Positions 25,832 to 35,073 of a DNA stretch of 64,000 bases are shown here, one piece after another. The first letter of the stretch is position 1. Each line of letters starts with the position of its first letter. Origin of the DNA: SHLQ01 sp964517125 (lineage in GTDB: Bacteria; Actinomycetota; Acidimicrobiia; Acidimicrobiales; SHLQ01); NCBI GenBank assembly GCA_964517125.1, contig CAZFBD010000007.1:38874-102873 (forward strand). The letters are read 5' to 3'. The notes beneath the pieces were generated by a model. The model saw only the letters and a program-made list of their open reading frames with translations, searched no databases and had not been told where the DNA came from. The translations under genes and the position numbers were made by a program.

Positions 25832-28289
25832 TTCCTTGAAGATCACCGTTGATGGTGTCGAGATCGAAGCCAATCCGGGCGAGCTGCTCATCGCTGCCGC
25901 CGAGCGCCACGGCGTGTACATCCCCCGCTTCTGCTACCACCCCCGCATGAAGCCGGTCGGCATGTGTCGCATGTGCCTGGTCGAGGTCGACACCGGCCGT
26001 GGACCCGCCCTGCAGCCGTCCTGCATGCTCAACGTGAGCGACGGCATGGTCGTCCAGACCGAATCCGATGTTGCCAAGAAGGCCCAGGACGGCGTCCTGG
26101 AATTCCTGCTCATCAACCATCCGCTCGACTGCCCGGTCTGCGACAAGGGCGGCGAGTGCCCCCTGCAGGACCAGACCGTTGCCTTCGGCCCCGGCGAAAG
26201 CCGCTTCGTCGAAGAGAAGCGCCACTTCGAAAAGCCGATCCCCATCAGCGACATCGTCTACCTGGACCGCGAACGCTGCATCCTGTGCGATCGCTGCACC
26301 CGGTTCGCGTCCGACGTCGCCGGCGACCCACTCATCCACTTCCAGGCCCGCGGTAACCAGACCGAGGTCAACACGTTCCCCGACGAGCCGTTCTCGTCCT
26401 ACTTCTCCGGGAACACGGTGCAGATCTGCCCCGTCGGTGCACTGACCGCCAAGCCGTACCGCTTCAAGGCACGTCCCTGGGACCTCACCGAGATCGCCTC
26501 CACGGCAACCACCGATTCCGTCGGTAGCCGCATCACCGTGCAGTCGTCGCGTAACGAGGTGCTCCGGTACCTGGGCGTCGACAGCGACCCCGTCAACTGG
26601 GGATGGCTCAGCGACAAGGAACGCTTCAGCTTCGAAGCCTGGAACTCCGATGCCCGCCTGACCGCACCCATGGTGCGTGGCGACAAGCTCGGCAACCCGT
26701 CGGACTCCGGAGACCAACTCGTCGGAGCATCCTGGGCCTTTGCTCTTGGCAAGGCTGGCGATGCACTTCGCGGCGTCGACCCCAGCAAGGTCATCGTGCT
26801 CGGTGGATCCCGCATGACCACCGAGTCGCAGTACGCCTGGGCCAAGCTCGCCAAATCGGTGCTCGGTACCGACAACGTCGACGCCCAGCTCGGCGACGGA
26901 CCTGCAGCCGAGGTGCTGTTGGGCCTGCCACGAGCCACCATCGACGAAGTCTGCGCCCCCGGCGGCACCATCGTCATGCTCGGCGCCGACCCCAAGGAAA
27001 CCCACGGAGCGCTGTTCTTGCGTCTGCGGCACGCAGCCGAGAACGACGGCTCCACCATCATCGAACTCACCCCACGATCCAGCGGACTCACGGCATACGC
27101 CGATCATTCGCTCCACCCGCTCCCCGGCGAGCTCGGCTCCCTCGTGGGCGCCCTCGGTTCGGGCGAAGGCGCCGCTGGCTGCGAGGCCGACGACATCGCT
27201 GCCGCCGCCGATGCACTCGCAGCAGCCGAGTCGTTCACCGTGGTGCTCGGCAACGGCTCGCTCGGCGACGACCCCAGCGTCATGGCTCAGGCCGCACTGC
27301 GCCTGGCCGAGCGCTACCCCAACGCCACCTTCCTTCCCGCCCTGCACCGATCCAACGTCATGGGTGCCATCGACGCCGGGCTGGTTCCCGGAATGTTGCC
27401 CGGCCGCCGTCCCCTGTCTGGCAGTGCCCCCGACTCGTGGAGCGCAGTGCCGTCCGAGGCCGGACTCGACGCCGAAGGCATGCTCCGCAAGGCCGACGCC
27501 GGTGGCGTCGAGGTCGCCATTCTCCTCGGGTGCGATCCGCTCGCCGACTTCCCCGACGCGGCGCTCGCCGAACGTGCCTTCAACAAGGTCGAGTACCTGA
27601 TCGCCGTCGACACCCACCTCAACACGACCTCCACCGGAGCCGACATCGTCTTCCCGGCGGCGTCCAGCGCAACCGAGGTCGACGGCACCTTCACCAACCT
27701 CGAAGGCCGGCTCAGCCCGATCGCCCGCAAGGTCACGCCTCCCGGAACGGCCCGTCCCGACTGGATGATCGCCGCCGAGGTCGCCGCCATGCTCGACGCC
27801 GACCTGGGCTTCATCGATCTCGATGAGCTTTGGGCCGACTTCGCATCGGCGTCGCCCCTGCACGCTGATCTGTCCATGGCCGACATTGCCGAGTCCGGAT
27901 CTGCAGGCCTGCTGCTCACCGGATCTTCGGTCGATCGTCTGGCAACACCATCGGTCGATCTCGCGGCCTCGTCGGACATGCGCCTCATCGTCACCCGCAA
28001 GATGTACGACGCCGGAACGCTGCTCTCCTACAGCCCATCGCTGTCGGGACTCGCGGCCGGCGCATCGGCCTCGGTCAACCCCGCACAGTTCGCCTCCCTT
28101 GGGTTCTCCCAAGGCGATGACGTCACCGTGCGCTCCGAGACCGGCTCCATCACACTGCCCGTGGCATCCGATGCCGGGGTCCCTGCCGGAGCGGTCGCGA
28201 TCGAGTTCAATCAGCCCAACGCCTCCGCTGCGTCACTGCTCGACTCGGCTCGAACCGTGACCACGGTGACCCTGGAGCGTGTCCTGTGA
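25824..28289 (+). CDS. nuoG: NADH-quinone oxidoreductase subunit G
   Basis: An 821-residue subunit with an N-terminal ferredoxin-like [2Fe-2S] domain (FCYHPRMKPVGMCRMC and a later Cys). Next comes the His/Cys-ligated cluster N5 (HPLDCPVCDKGGECPLQ) and cluster N4 (RCILCDRCTRF with QICPVG). A long molybdopterin-oxidoreductase-like C-terminal domain without visible cofactor-binding cysteines follows. The length is within the family range. It starts at GTG inside the end of nuoF, and its stop overlaps the nuoH GTG. Confidence 0.95.
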   Translation: MTDSLKITVDGVEIEANPGELLIAAAERHGVYIPRFCYHPRMKPVGMCRMCLVEVDTGRGPALQPSCMLNVSDGMVVQTESDVAKKAQDGVLEFLLINHPLDCPVCDKGGECPLQDQTVAFGPGESRFVEEKRHFEKPIPISDIVYLDRERCILCDRCTRFASDVAGDPLIHFQARGNQTEVNTFPDEPFSSYFSGNTVQICPVGALTAKPYRFKARPWDLTEIASTATTDSVGSRITVQSSRNEVLRYLGVDSDPVNWGWLSDKERFSFEAWNSDARLTAPMVRGDKLGNPSDSGDQLVGASWAFALGKAGDALRGVDPSKVIVLGGSRMTTESQYAWAKLAKSVLGTDNVDAQLGDGPAAEVLLGLPRATIDEVCAPGGTIVMLGADPKETHGALFLRLRHAAENDGSTIIELTPRSSGLTAYADHSLHPLPGELGSLVGALGSGEGAAGCEADDIAAAADALAAAESFTVVLGNGSLGDDPSVMAQAALRLAERYPNATFLPALHRSNVMGAIDAGLVPGMLPGRRPLSGSAPDSWSAVPSEAGLDAEGMLRKADAGGVEVAILLGCDPLADFPDAALAERAFNKVEYLIAVDTHLNTTSTGADIVFPAASSATEVDGTFTNLEGRLSPIARKVTPPGTARPDWMIAAEVAAMLDADLGFIDLDELWADFASASPLHADLSMADIAESGSAGLLLTGSSVDRLATPSVDLAASSDMRLIVTRKMYDAGTLLSYSPSLSGLAAGASASVNPAQFASLGFSQGDDVTVRSETGSITLPVASDAGVPAGAVAIEFNQPNASAASLLDSARTVTTVTLERVL

Positions 28290-29488
28290 ACCTGGCACAA
28301 CAGCCATACCTCGAGACCTTCGATTGGGGACTCGGCGAGATCGTCTTCCTGCTCGTCCAGGTCGTCCTGATCTTTGCGTTCCTGCTCGTTGCCGTGATGC
28401 TCATGGTCTGGTTCGAGCGCAAGGTCGTCTCCGATCTGCAGAACCGCATCGGTCCAAACGTCGCCGGCCCGTGGGGCATCCTGCAGACCCTCGCCGACGG
28501 CATCAAGCTGTTCTTCAAGGAAGACCTCATCCCCGACCAGGCCGACAAGTTCGTCTTCAAGCTTGCGCCCTACCTGTCGTTGCTTCCCGCGTTCCTCATG
28601 TTCGCCATCGTCCCCATCGGCGGAAACTTCCGCGACAAAGACGGCGTCGCCGAGCTCTTCGGACACCAGTTCCTCGTCCAGTTCGTCGACCCGCCCATGG
28701 GCATCCTGCTCTTCCTCGCAATGTCGGGCCTGGGCATTTACGGCGTCATGCTCGCCGGTTGGTCCTCGGGCTCCAAGTACCCGCTGCTCGGTTCAGTCCG
28801 TGCGTCGGCCCAGATGGTCTCCTACGAAGCCGCCCTCGGCCTCTCGCTTGCAGCGGTCCTCCTCAACAGCGAATCGCTCAGCACCCACGACATCGTGCAG
28901 CAACAGGTCGATGGCTACTGGAACGTGTTCGGTCTGGGCTTCATCCCCTTCATCGTCTTCCTCATCGCCGGCACCGCCGAGCTCAACCGGCCACCCTTCG
29001 ATCTCGTCGAGGCCGAGCAGGAACTCGTCGGTGGCTTCCACACTGAGTACAGCTCGCTGCGGTTCTCGCTGTTCTTCCTGGCCGAGTTCATGAACGTGGT
29101 GACCATGGCGGCCATCATCGTCACGCTGTTCTTCGGTGGCCCCGACGGCCCCATCCTGTGGGACACCATCGATTGGTTCTGGCCAATCCTGTGGTTTTTC
29201 CTCAAGGTGCTCGTCTTCCTGTTCATCTTCGTCTGGTTCCGAGCCACGCTTCCACGCTTGCGCTACGACCAACTGATGGATCTTGGTTGGAAGGTGCTCA
29301 TTCCGTTCTCGCTCATCTGGTTCCTCATCCTCGCTGCCATCCGCATCGGCAACGACGAGGACTGGAACATCCTGGCCGTCATCGCCATTGGCCTCGCTGG
29401 CGGCATGTTGGCCATGGGCCTGCTCATGGGCGCCATTCGAAACGCTCGCACCGCACGGTCCGAATCTGAAGTGTTGGAGTACGGCTGA
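28286..29488 (+). CDS. nuoH: NADH-quinone oxidoreductase subunit H
   Basis: A 400-residue membrane subunit forming the roof of the quinone chamber. The conserved cytoplasmic loop ERKVVSDLQNRIGPN and the second loop AELNRPPFDLVEAEQEL, with its proton-path glutamates, are intact. The RxGPN, ADGIKLFFKED and TEYSSLRF motifs are all present. It starts at GTG and overlaps nuoI by one base (TGATG). It contrasts with the altered loop in the second NuoH at 40552. Confidence 0.96.
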   Translation: MNLAQQPYLETFDWGLGEIVFLLVQVVLIFAFLLVAVMLMVWFERKVVSDLQNRIGPNVAGPWGILQTLADGIKLFFKEDLIPDQADKFVFKLAPYLSLLPAFLMFAIVPIGGNFRDKDGVAELFGHQFLVQFVDPPMGILLFLAMSGLGIYGVMLAGWSSGSKYPLLGSVRASAQMVSYEAALGLSLAAVLLNSESLSTHDIVQQQVDGYWNVFGLGFIPFIVFLIAGTAELNRPPFDLVEAEQELVGGFHTEYSSLRFSLFFLAEFMNVVTMAAIIVTLFFGGPDGPILWDTIDWFWPILWFFLKVLVFLFIFVWFRATLPRLRYDQLMDLGWKVLIPFSLIWFLILAAIRIGNDEDWNILAVIAIGLAGGMLAMGLLMGAIRNARTARSESEVLEYG

Positions 29489-30132
29489 TGGGTTATCTCG
29501 AAGGATTCGCAGTTACCTTTGCCAAGCTCTTTGAAGAGCGTGTCACCGGTGAATACAAGGCTGGGGGAGAGGGCGAGAAGCGCCCCAAGCCCGAGCGCAT
29601 GCATGGCCGCCACGTACTGAACCGGTACGAGGACGGCATGGAGAAGTGCATCGGCTGTGAGCTGTGCGCAGGCGTGTGCCCGGCCCGCTGCATCTACGTG
29701 CGCGGCGCCGACAACGCACCCGACAACCCCGTCTCACCCGGCGAGCGCTACGGCTACGTCTACGAGATCAACTACCTGCGGTGCATCCACTGCGACCTGT
29801 GTGTCGAGGCCTGCCCCACCGAAGCCATCACCGAGTCCAAGCTGTTCGAGTTCTCCTTCACCAACCGTTCCGACGCCATCTACACCAAAGATGAGCTCGT
29901 CGTCGGCGACGATGGCATGCCCCAGAAGCTGCCGTGGGAAGACTGGCGCGAAGGCGACGATCTGGCCACCTCCGGTTGGATGCGGGCAACCGCTCCGGGC
30001 GGCGACGCCAGCTACCAGAACAAGGTCGCCTGGTCAGGCGAACTGGGCTACGGCGTTCGTGGCCCCGAACTCGGTCAGCAGGTTCCTGCTGAAGAGCCCG
30101 CAGCCGACGATCACGGACACGGAGGCCACTGA
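29488..30132 (+). CDS. nuoI: NADH-quinone oxidoreductase subunit I
   Basis: A 214-residue subunit with two [4Fe-4S] clusters (N6a and N6b): CIGCELCAGVCPARC and CIHCDLCVEACPTEA. It bridges NuoG and NuoB in the electron path. The C-terminal 60 residues form an acidic extension ending in a His/Asp-rich DDHGHGGH, similar in flavour to the NuoM tail. The TGA overlaps the nuoJ ATG. Confidence 0.95.
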   Translation: MGYLEGFAVTFAKLFEERVTGEYKAGGEGEKRPKPERMHGRHVLNRYEDGMEKCIGCELCAGVCPARCIYVRGADNAPDNPVSPGERYGYVYEINYLRCIHCDLCVEACPTEAITESKLFEFSFTNRSDAIYTKDELVVGDDGMPQKLPWEDWREGDDLATSGWMRATAPGGDASYQNKVAWSGELGYGVRGPELGQQVPAEEPAADDHGHGGH

Positions 30133-30764
30133 TGCTGCAGGTCATCGTCTTCCTCATCGCGGCCGCCATCGTGCTCACCGGAGCCGGAGGTGTGGTTTTC
30201 GCCCGCCATCCCGTGCACGCCGCCCTGTTCCTCATCCAGACGCTCTTCGGTGTCGCCGTGCTGTTCCTCGTCATCGAGGCACACTTCCTGGCCGCAATCC
30301 AGGTCATCGTGTACGCCGGAGCAATCGTCATCCTGTTCCTCTTCGTCATCATGTTGCTGGGCGTCGATCGCTCCGAGAACCTGCGCGTGGAACCCATCGT
30401 TGGGCAGCGTCAGCTGGCCTGGTTCACCGGTGCATCCATCCTTGGACTGCTCCTGTCCGTGATCTACTCGGTCGACTCCGCCACCGGACAGCAATCTGCC
30501 CGTGCAGCGCTCGATCGTGTGGGTCCCGACGGCGAGGTCCTGCCCGACGTCAACCAGCTCGCCGAATCCATCTTCACCGACTTTGTGTTTGCCTTCGAGG
30601 TCACCGGTCTGCTGCTCACGGTCGCCGTGGTTGGCGCAGTCGTGATGGCTCGCAAGGTTGCGGGCGAACTGCAACCGCTTCCTGAACTTCCCGAACGTCG
30701 CCTCTCGCGTGCAGCCAACGCCGCTGACCCCACCGACGACGACGCCGAAACCGAGGAGAACTGA
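30132..30764 (+). CDS. nuoJ: NADH-quinone oxidoreductase subunit J
   Basis: A 210-residue subunit with five TM helices. The conserved TM3 region QVIVYAGAIVILFLFVIML is present. An acidic C-terminal tail (DPTDDDAETEEN) extends past the last helix. Coupled to nuoI and nuoK by one-base overlaps. Confidence 0.94.
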   Translation: MLQVIVFLIAAAIVLTGAGGVVFARHPVHAALFLIQTLFGVAVLFLVIEAHFLAAIQVIVYAGAIVILFLFVIMLLGVDRSENLRVEPIVGQRQLAWFTGASILGLLLSVIYSVDSATGQQSARAALDRVGPDGEVLPDVNQLAESIFTDFVFAFEVTGLLLTVAVVGAVVMARKVAGELQPLPELPERRLSRAANAADPTDDDAETEEN

Positions 30765-31078
30765 TGGACGATCTGTTCCTCACTCCAACCTGGTACCTGG
30801 TACTCGGCGCGCTGCTGTTCTCGATCGGCGCGGTCGGGCTCATGGTTCGACGCAACCCGCTGGTCATGTTCATGTGCGTGGAGCTCATGCTCAACGCCGT
30901 GAACCTCACCTTTGTTGCTCTGGCCTGGGGCCTGAACGACATCGGTGGTCAGGTTGCCGTCTTCTTTGTGATGGTGGTTGCTGCTGCCGAGGTTGTTGTC
31001 GGTCTTGCCATTGTGGTCGCAATCATGCGGCGCCGGCAGGACGCAACGGCCGATGATCTTTCGGTTCTGAGGGGCTGA
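30764..31078 (+). CDS. nuoK: NADH-quinone oxidoreductase subunit K
   Basis: A 104-residue subunit with three TM helices. The two membrane glutamates used in proton transfer are in MCVELMLNAVNL and AAAEVVVGLAIV. The size is normal. ATG overlaps the nuoJ stop by one base. Confidence 0.95.
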   Translation: MDDLFLTPTWYLVLGALLFSIGAVGLMVRRNPLVMFMCVELMLNAVNLTFVALAWGLNDIGGQVAVFFVMVVAAAEVVVGLAIVVAIMRRRQDATADDLSVLRG

Positions 31079-31081
31079 CGC

Positions 31082-33400
31082 ATGACCGAACTCGTCTATC
31101 TCGTCCCGCTCCTTCCCCTGCTCGGCTTTCTGACGCTTGTCGTCGCTGGCCGCAAGCTCGGAGAACCCATGGCCGGCTGGCTGGCCACTGCCGCCATCGG
31201 CGGATCCTTCCTGGCCGCCATTGGTACGTTCATCGGCCTCCTCGGAGTCGATGAGGAAGAGCGCCAGGTCACCCACACGGTCTTCGAATGGGTGCCCGTT
31301 GGTGACTTCTCCGTGGATGTCGGCTTCCTGGTCGATCCGCTCTCGGTCGCCATGATCCTGTTCGTCACCGGCATCGGCACACTGATTCACCTGTACTCCA
31401 TCGGGTACATGCACGGTGACGAGAACTTCTCCAAGTTCTTCCTGTACCTGAATCTGTTCGCCTTCTCCATGCTCATGCTGGTCCTCGGCGACAACCTGCT
31501 GCTCACCTTCCTTGGTTGGGAAGGTGTGGGTGCGTGTTCCTACTTCCTCATCTCCTTCTGGTTCACCGAGGAAGCCAACGCAACCGCAGGCAAGAAGGCC
31601 TTCGTCACCAACCGCGTTGGCGACTGGGGCTTCATGGTTGCCACGTTCCTGGCCTTCGCCACCATCGGGTCCATCAACTACCTCGACATCGACGCCGCAG
31701 TCGGCGAACACGCCGTGAGCACCACGGTCGCCAACGGACTTGCGATGCTCATCTTCATTGGTGCCATGGGCAAGTCCGCACAGTTCCCGCTGTACCTGTG
31801 GCTGCCCGACGCCATGGCCGGACCGACTCCCGTGTCGGCGCTCATTCACGCCGCCACCATGGTCACCTCGGGCGTCTACCTTCTGACCCGTATCAACAGT
31901 GTCCTGCACGATGCCACCTGGGCCAACGACGTCATTGCCTGGGTCGGTGTGGGCACCGCATTGTTTGCCGCCACCATCGCCGTGGCGCAGAACGACATCA
32001 AAAAGGTGCTCGCGTACTCCACCGTGTCGCAGCTCGGCTACATGATCCTCGCGGTTGGTGTTGGCGCCTACGTGGCCGCCATCTTCCACATGATCACGCA
32101 CGCCTTCTTCAAGGCGCTGCTCTTCCTCGGCTCCGGCTCGGTCATCCATGGCATGGACAACGACCAGGACATGCGTCGGTACGGCGGGCTGCAAAAGCTC
32201 ATGCCCGTCACGGCTGCCACATTCATCATTGGTTGGCTGGCGATCGCCGGCGTTCCGCCCTTCGCCGGCTTCTGGTCCAAGGACGAGATCCTCCTCAGCG
32301 CCTGGGACATCGGTGGCATCAACGGGTTCCTGCTCTGGGCGCTCGGACTGCTCACCGCCCTTCTCACCGCGTTCTACATGAGCCGCCAGGTCTTCATGAC
32401 CTTCTTTGGTCGGTACCGCTTCGCCGATCCCGACGCCGACGAACTCGACGAGGCGTGGAACGGCTACGTGGCCGACGCAACCGCCACGTCCACCGAAGCA
32501 GTCGAGGCCGAGACTGCCGCACGAACGGCCAACACTTCGGCCACCGACGCCGTGCGCAAGGCCGAAAGCGACCTGACCGACGCCAAGGTGGCGCTCGCAT
32601 CTGCAAGCGGCGAGGAAGAGCGCGAGGCTGCCCAGGCCCTGCTCATCACCGCCGAGGCTGCGCTGGAGAAGGCCACCGTCTCGGTCGAACCCACGATCGC
32701 AGCGCTCGACGCCGCCACGGCTACCGCCACCGAAGCACGTGCCGGCCTCGACTTCGCCCGCCAGGCGCAGCGGAACCGGCCTGTCGTCACCGCTGGAGAA
32801 GCCGTGACCGCTGGCGAAGCCGAAGCGTTCCTTCCCGAGGCCGTTGCCAAGCGCGCCGAGCACCATCCCCACGAATCGCCGTGGCAGATGACGGTGCCGC
32901 TCGTGGTGCTGGCTGGTCTCAGCATCGTCGGTGGGTTCATGAACCTGCCGTTCACCAAGGATCTGCACTTCCTGGCCCATTGGTTGGAGCCAGCCCTGTC
33001 GCACGAGCATGAGATCTTCGCCAGTGGCACGGTCAAGTGGATTCTGGCCTTCGTTGCCATCGGCACCGGTCTCGCCGGCATCCTGCTGGCCCGAGCCACG
33101 TATCTGCTCCACCAGCGTGACCCCGAGACCTTCGAGAAGCCGATCCTCGCTTCCGGATGGAACTACGACAAGGGTGTCACCGCCTTCATGGGTGGTCCGG
33201 GCCGAGTCTTCTTCGATGCGGTCGCATGGTTCGACGCCAACGTCATCGACGGACTCGTCAACGGCGTGGCCACCTCGGTCCGCTCTGGTGGTCAACTCGT
33301 CCGCAGGGCACAGACCGGTTTCGTCCGCTCCTACGCCCTCGGAATTGCCCTTGGGTCAGCAGCACTCCTGATCTGGTTCCTCGTAAGGACGGCCGCGTGA
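31082..33400 (+). CDS. nuoL: NADH-quinone oxidoreductase subunit L with Ala-rich insertion
   Basis: A 772-residue antiporter-like proton-pumping subunit, longer than the usual 610-650. The core motifs GWEGVGACSYFLI, LPDAMAGPTPVSALIHAATM and KKVLAYSTVSQLGYM are present. Between about residues 448 and 595, after YMSRQVFMTFFGRYR, sits an insertion of roughly 150 residues. It is rich in Ala, Glu and Thr, predicted coiled coil, and ends at HHPHESPW, where the normal loop resumes. The C-terminal lateral helix region follows. The stop overlaps the nuoM ATG. Confidence 0.93.
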   Translation: MTELVYLVPLLPLLGFLTLVVAGRKLGEPMAGWLATAAIGGSFLAAIGTFIGLLGVDEEERQVTHTVFEWVPVGDFSVDVGFLVDPLSVAMILFVTGIGTLIHLYSIGYMHGDENFSKFFLYLNLFAFSMLMLVLGDNLLLTFLGWEGVGACSYFLISFWFTEEANATAGKKAFVTNRVGDWGFMVATFLAFATIGSINYLDIDAAVGEHAVSTTVANGLAMLIFIGAMGKSAQFPLYLWLPDAMAGPTPVSALIHAATMVTSGVYLLTRINSVLHDATWANDVIAWVGVGTALFAATIAVAQNDIKKVLAYSTVSQLGYMILAVGVGAYVAAIFHMITHAFFKALLFLGSGSVIHGMDNDQDMRRYGGLQKLMPVTAATFIIGWLAIAGVPPFAGFWSKDEILLSAWDIGGINGFLLWALGLLTALLTAFYMSRQVFMTFFGRYRFADPDADELDEAWNGYVADATATSTEAVEAETAARTANTSATDAVRKAESDLTDAKVALASASGEEEREAAQALLITAEAALEKATVSVEPTIAALDAATATATEARAGLDFARQAQRNRPVVTAGEAVTAGEAEAFLPEAVAKRAEHHPHESPWQMTVPLVVLAGLSIVGGFMNLPFTKDLHFLAHWLEPALSHEHEIFASGTVKWILAFVAIGTGLAGILLARATYLLHQRDPETFEKPILASGWNYDKGVTAFMGGPGRVFFDAVAWFDANVIDGLVNGVATSVRSGGQLVRRAQTGFVRSYALGIALGSAALLIWFLVRTAA

Positions 33401-35073
33401 TGTTGGGAACAGTACTTGCCGCCGGAAGCACCGATGTCAGCTTCCCGGTGCTCACCTCACTGGTGGTCATCCCCGCGCTCGGAGCACTGCTCATTGCGTT
33501 GATTCCAGCTGCCCGTACCGAGGCCCACCGCCTCGTGGCACTGCTGGCCACCGGCATGACCGGCGCAGCCAGCCTCTGGATCCTGCTCGTGTTCGACAAG
33601 GCCGACGCCGGCTTCCAGTTCCGCTCCGACGATCCAACGACCTGGGTCGAAGGCCTCGGTATCTCCTGGGATCTCGGCCTCGACGGAATCAGTCTGTTCC
33701 TGGTGGTGCTCACCGGATTCCTGTTCCCGCTTGCCATTCTGGGCGTGAATCCCGAACACGACCCGAAGCCGTATTACGCATGGCTCGTTGTGCTCGAAGC
33801 CGGAGTCATGGGTGTCTTCCTGACGCTCGACCTGTTCTTCTTCTTCGTGTTCTTCGAGATCGTGCTCGTGCCCATGTATTTCCTCATTGGCTCATGGGGT
33901 CATGGCAATCGCAAGTACGCCGCGAACAAGTTCTTCCTGTACACGATGCTCGGATCTGCACTCATGCTGGTCGGCATCCTGTCCATCGTGTTCCTGCATG
34001 AGGACGCCACGGGCTCGCTCACGTTCAACGTCGTGGAGCTCGCCGAATCACAGTCGTGGGGCACCAATGCCGGCCGCTGGGTCTTCTTGAGTTTCGCCCT
34101 GGCGTTCTCGGTCAAGGTCCCGATCTTCCCGGTCCACACCTGGCTTCCTGACGCCCACACCGAAGCACCCACTGCCGGCTCGGTCATCCTGGCTGGTGTC
34201 ATGTTGAAGCTGGGCACCTACGGCTTCCTGCGGTTCGGCCTGTACCTGTTCCCCGAAGCTGCCGTCTGGTTTGCTCCGGTGATGTTGGTGCTCGGCACGG
34301 TCGGCATCATCTACGGCGCCATCGCCGCCACGATGCAGAAGGATCTCAAGCGGCTGGTCGCCTACTCCTCGGTCGCCCACCTCGGATTCATCGTCCTCGG
34401 CACGTTCGCCATCACCACCGAGAGCCTTGTTGGCTCGGTCATGCAGATGGTCAACCACGGTCTCTCCACCGGTGCCCTCTTCTTCCTCGTCGGATGGATG
34501 TACGAGCGCCGCCACACCCGTCAGATCTCTGAGCTCGGCGGCATCCAGAAGGCTGCGCCGATCTTTGCCGCCGCCTTCACGCTCGTCATGTTGTCCTCGA
34601 TCGGTCTTCCAGGTCTCAACGGCTTCGTCGGCGAATTCCTGATCCTGCTTGGCGCCTTCGTCGCCTCGCCGTGGATCACGGCAGTGGCGGCTACCGGTGT
34701 CATCCTTGCGGCCCTCTACCTGTTGTGGGCCTACCAGCGTGTCTTCCATGGCCCGGCCGAAGGCGACAACGCCGAAATGGAAGAGCTGAAGCTCTCCGAG
34801 GGACTGATCCTGCTGCCGATGCTGGCCCTGATCGTGTTCCTCGGCGTCTACCCCAAGCCGATGCTCGAACGAATTGAGCCGGCGGTCGACTCGCTCATTG
34901 CCCACATCGACGTGAACGTCCCCGACTGGTCCGAGCCGGTCGCTGACCAGGTCGTCGGTGACGATCATGGCGATGACCACGGCGACGATCACGATGATGA
35001 CCATGGCGACGACCACGATCACGACGACGAAGACCATGGCGACGACGACCACGGTGATGAGGAGGGCTCATGA
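33400..35073 (+). CDS. nuoM: NADH-quinone oxidoreductase subunit M with His/Asp-rich tail
   Basis: A 557-residue antiporter-like subunit. FFEIVLVPMYFLIGSWG, the HTWLPDAHTEAPTAGSVILA helix and KRLVAYSSVAHLGF carry the conserved Glu, Lys and His residues of the proton channel. The last 35 residues consist almost only of Asp, His, Gly and Glu (repeats of GDDH), a likely metal- or proton-binding tail not found in ordinary NuoM. ATG 33400 overlaps the nuoL stop; longer frames lie inside nuoL. Confidence 0.94.
   Translation: MLGTVLAAGSTDVSFPVLTSLVVIPALGALLIALIPAARTEAHRLVALLATGMTGAASLWILLVFDKADAGFQFRSDDPTTWVEGLGISWDLGLDGISLFLVVLTGFLFPLAILGVNPEHDPKPYYAWLVVLEAGVMGVFLTLDLFFFFVFFEIVLVPMYFLIGSWGHGNRKYAANKFFLYTMLGSALMLVGILSIVFLHEDATGSLTFNVVELAESQSWGTNAGRWVFLSFALAFSVKVPIFPVHTWLPDAHTEAPTAGSVILAGVMLKLGTYGFLRFGLYLFPEAAVWFAPVMLVLGTVGIIYGAIAATMQKDLKRLVAYSSVAHLGFIVLGTFAITTESLVGSVMQMVNHGLSTGALFFLVGWMYERRHTRQISELGGIQKAAPIFAAAFTLVMLSSIGLPGLNGFVGEFLILLGAFVASPWITAVAATGVILAALYLLWAYQRVFHGPAEGDNAEMEELKLSEGLILLPMLALIVFLGVYPKPMLERIEPAVDSLIAHIDVNVPDWSEPVADQVVGDDHGDDHGDDHDDDHGDDHDHDDEDHGDDDHGDEEGS

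Noticed and set aside
25770..28112. A 780-codon open frame on the minus strand
   Set aside because: It lies wholly antisense to nuoG. Long antisense frames arise from GC-rich codon bias; the plus-strand frame has all iron-sulfur motifs and family length.
30464..33295. A 943-codon open frame on the minus strand
   Set aside because: Antisense to nuoJ-nuoK-nuoL, with the same compositional cause.
34961..35070. Possible CRISPR-like or minisatellite array
   Set aside because: The GAC/CAC repeats are in frame at the end of nuoM and encode a His/Asp tail; there are no spacers of constant length.
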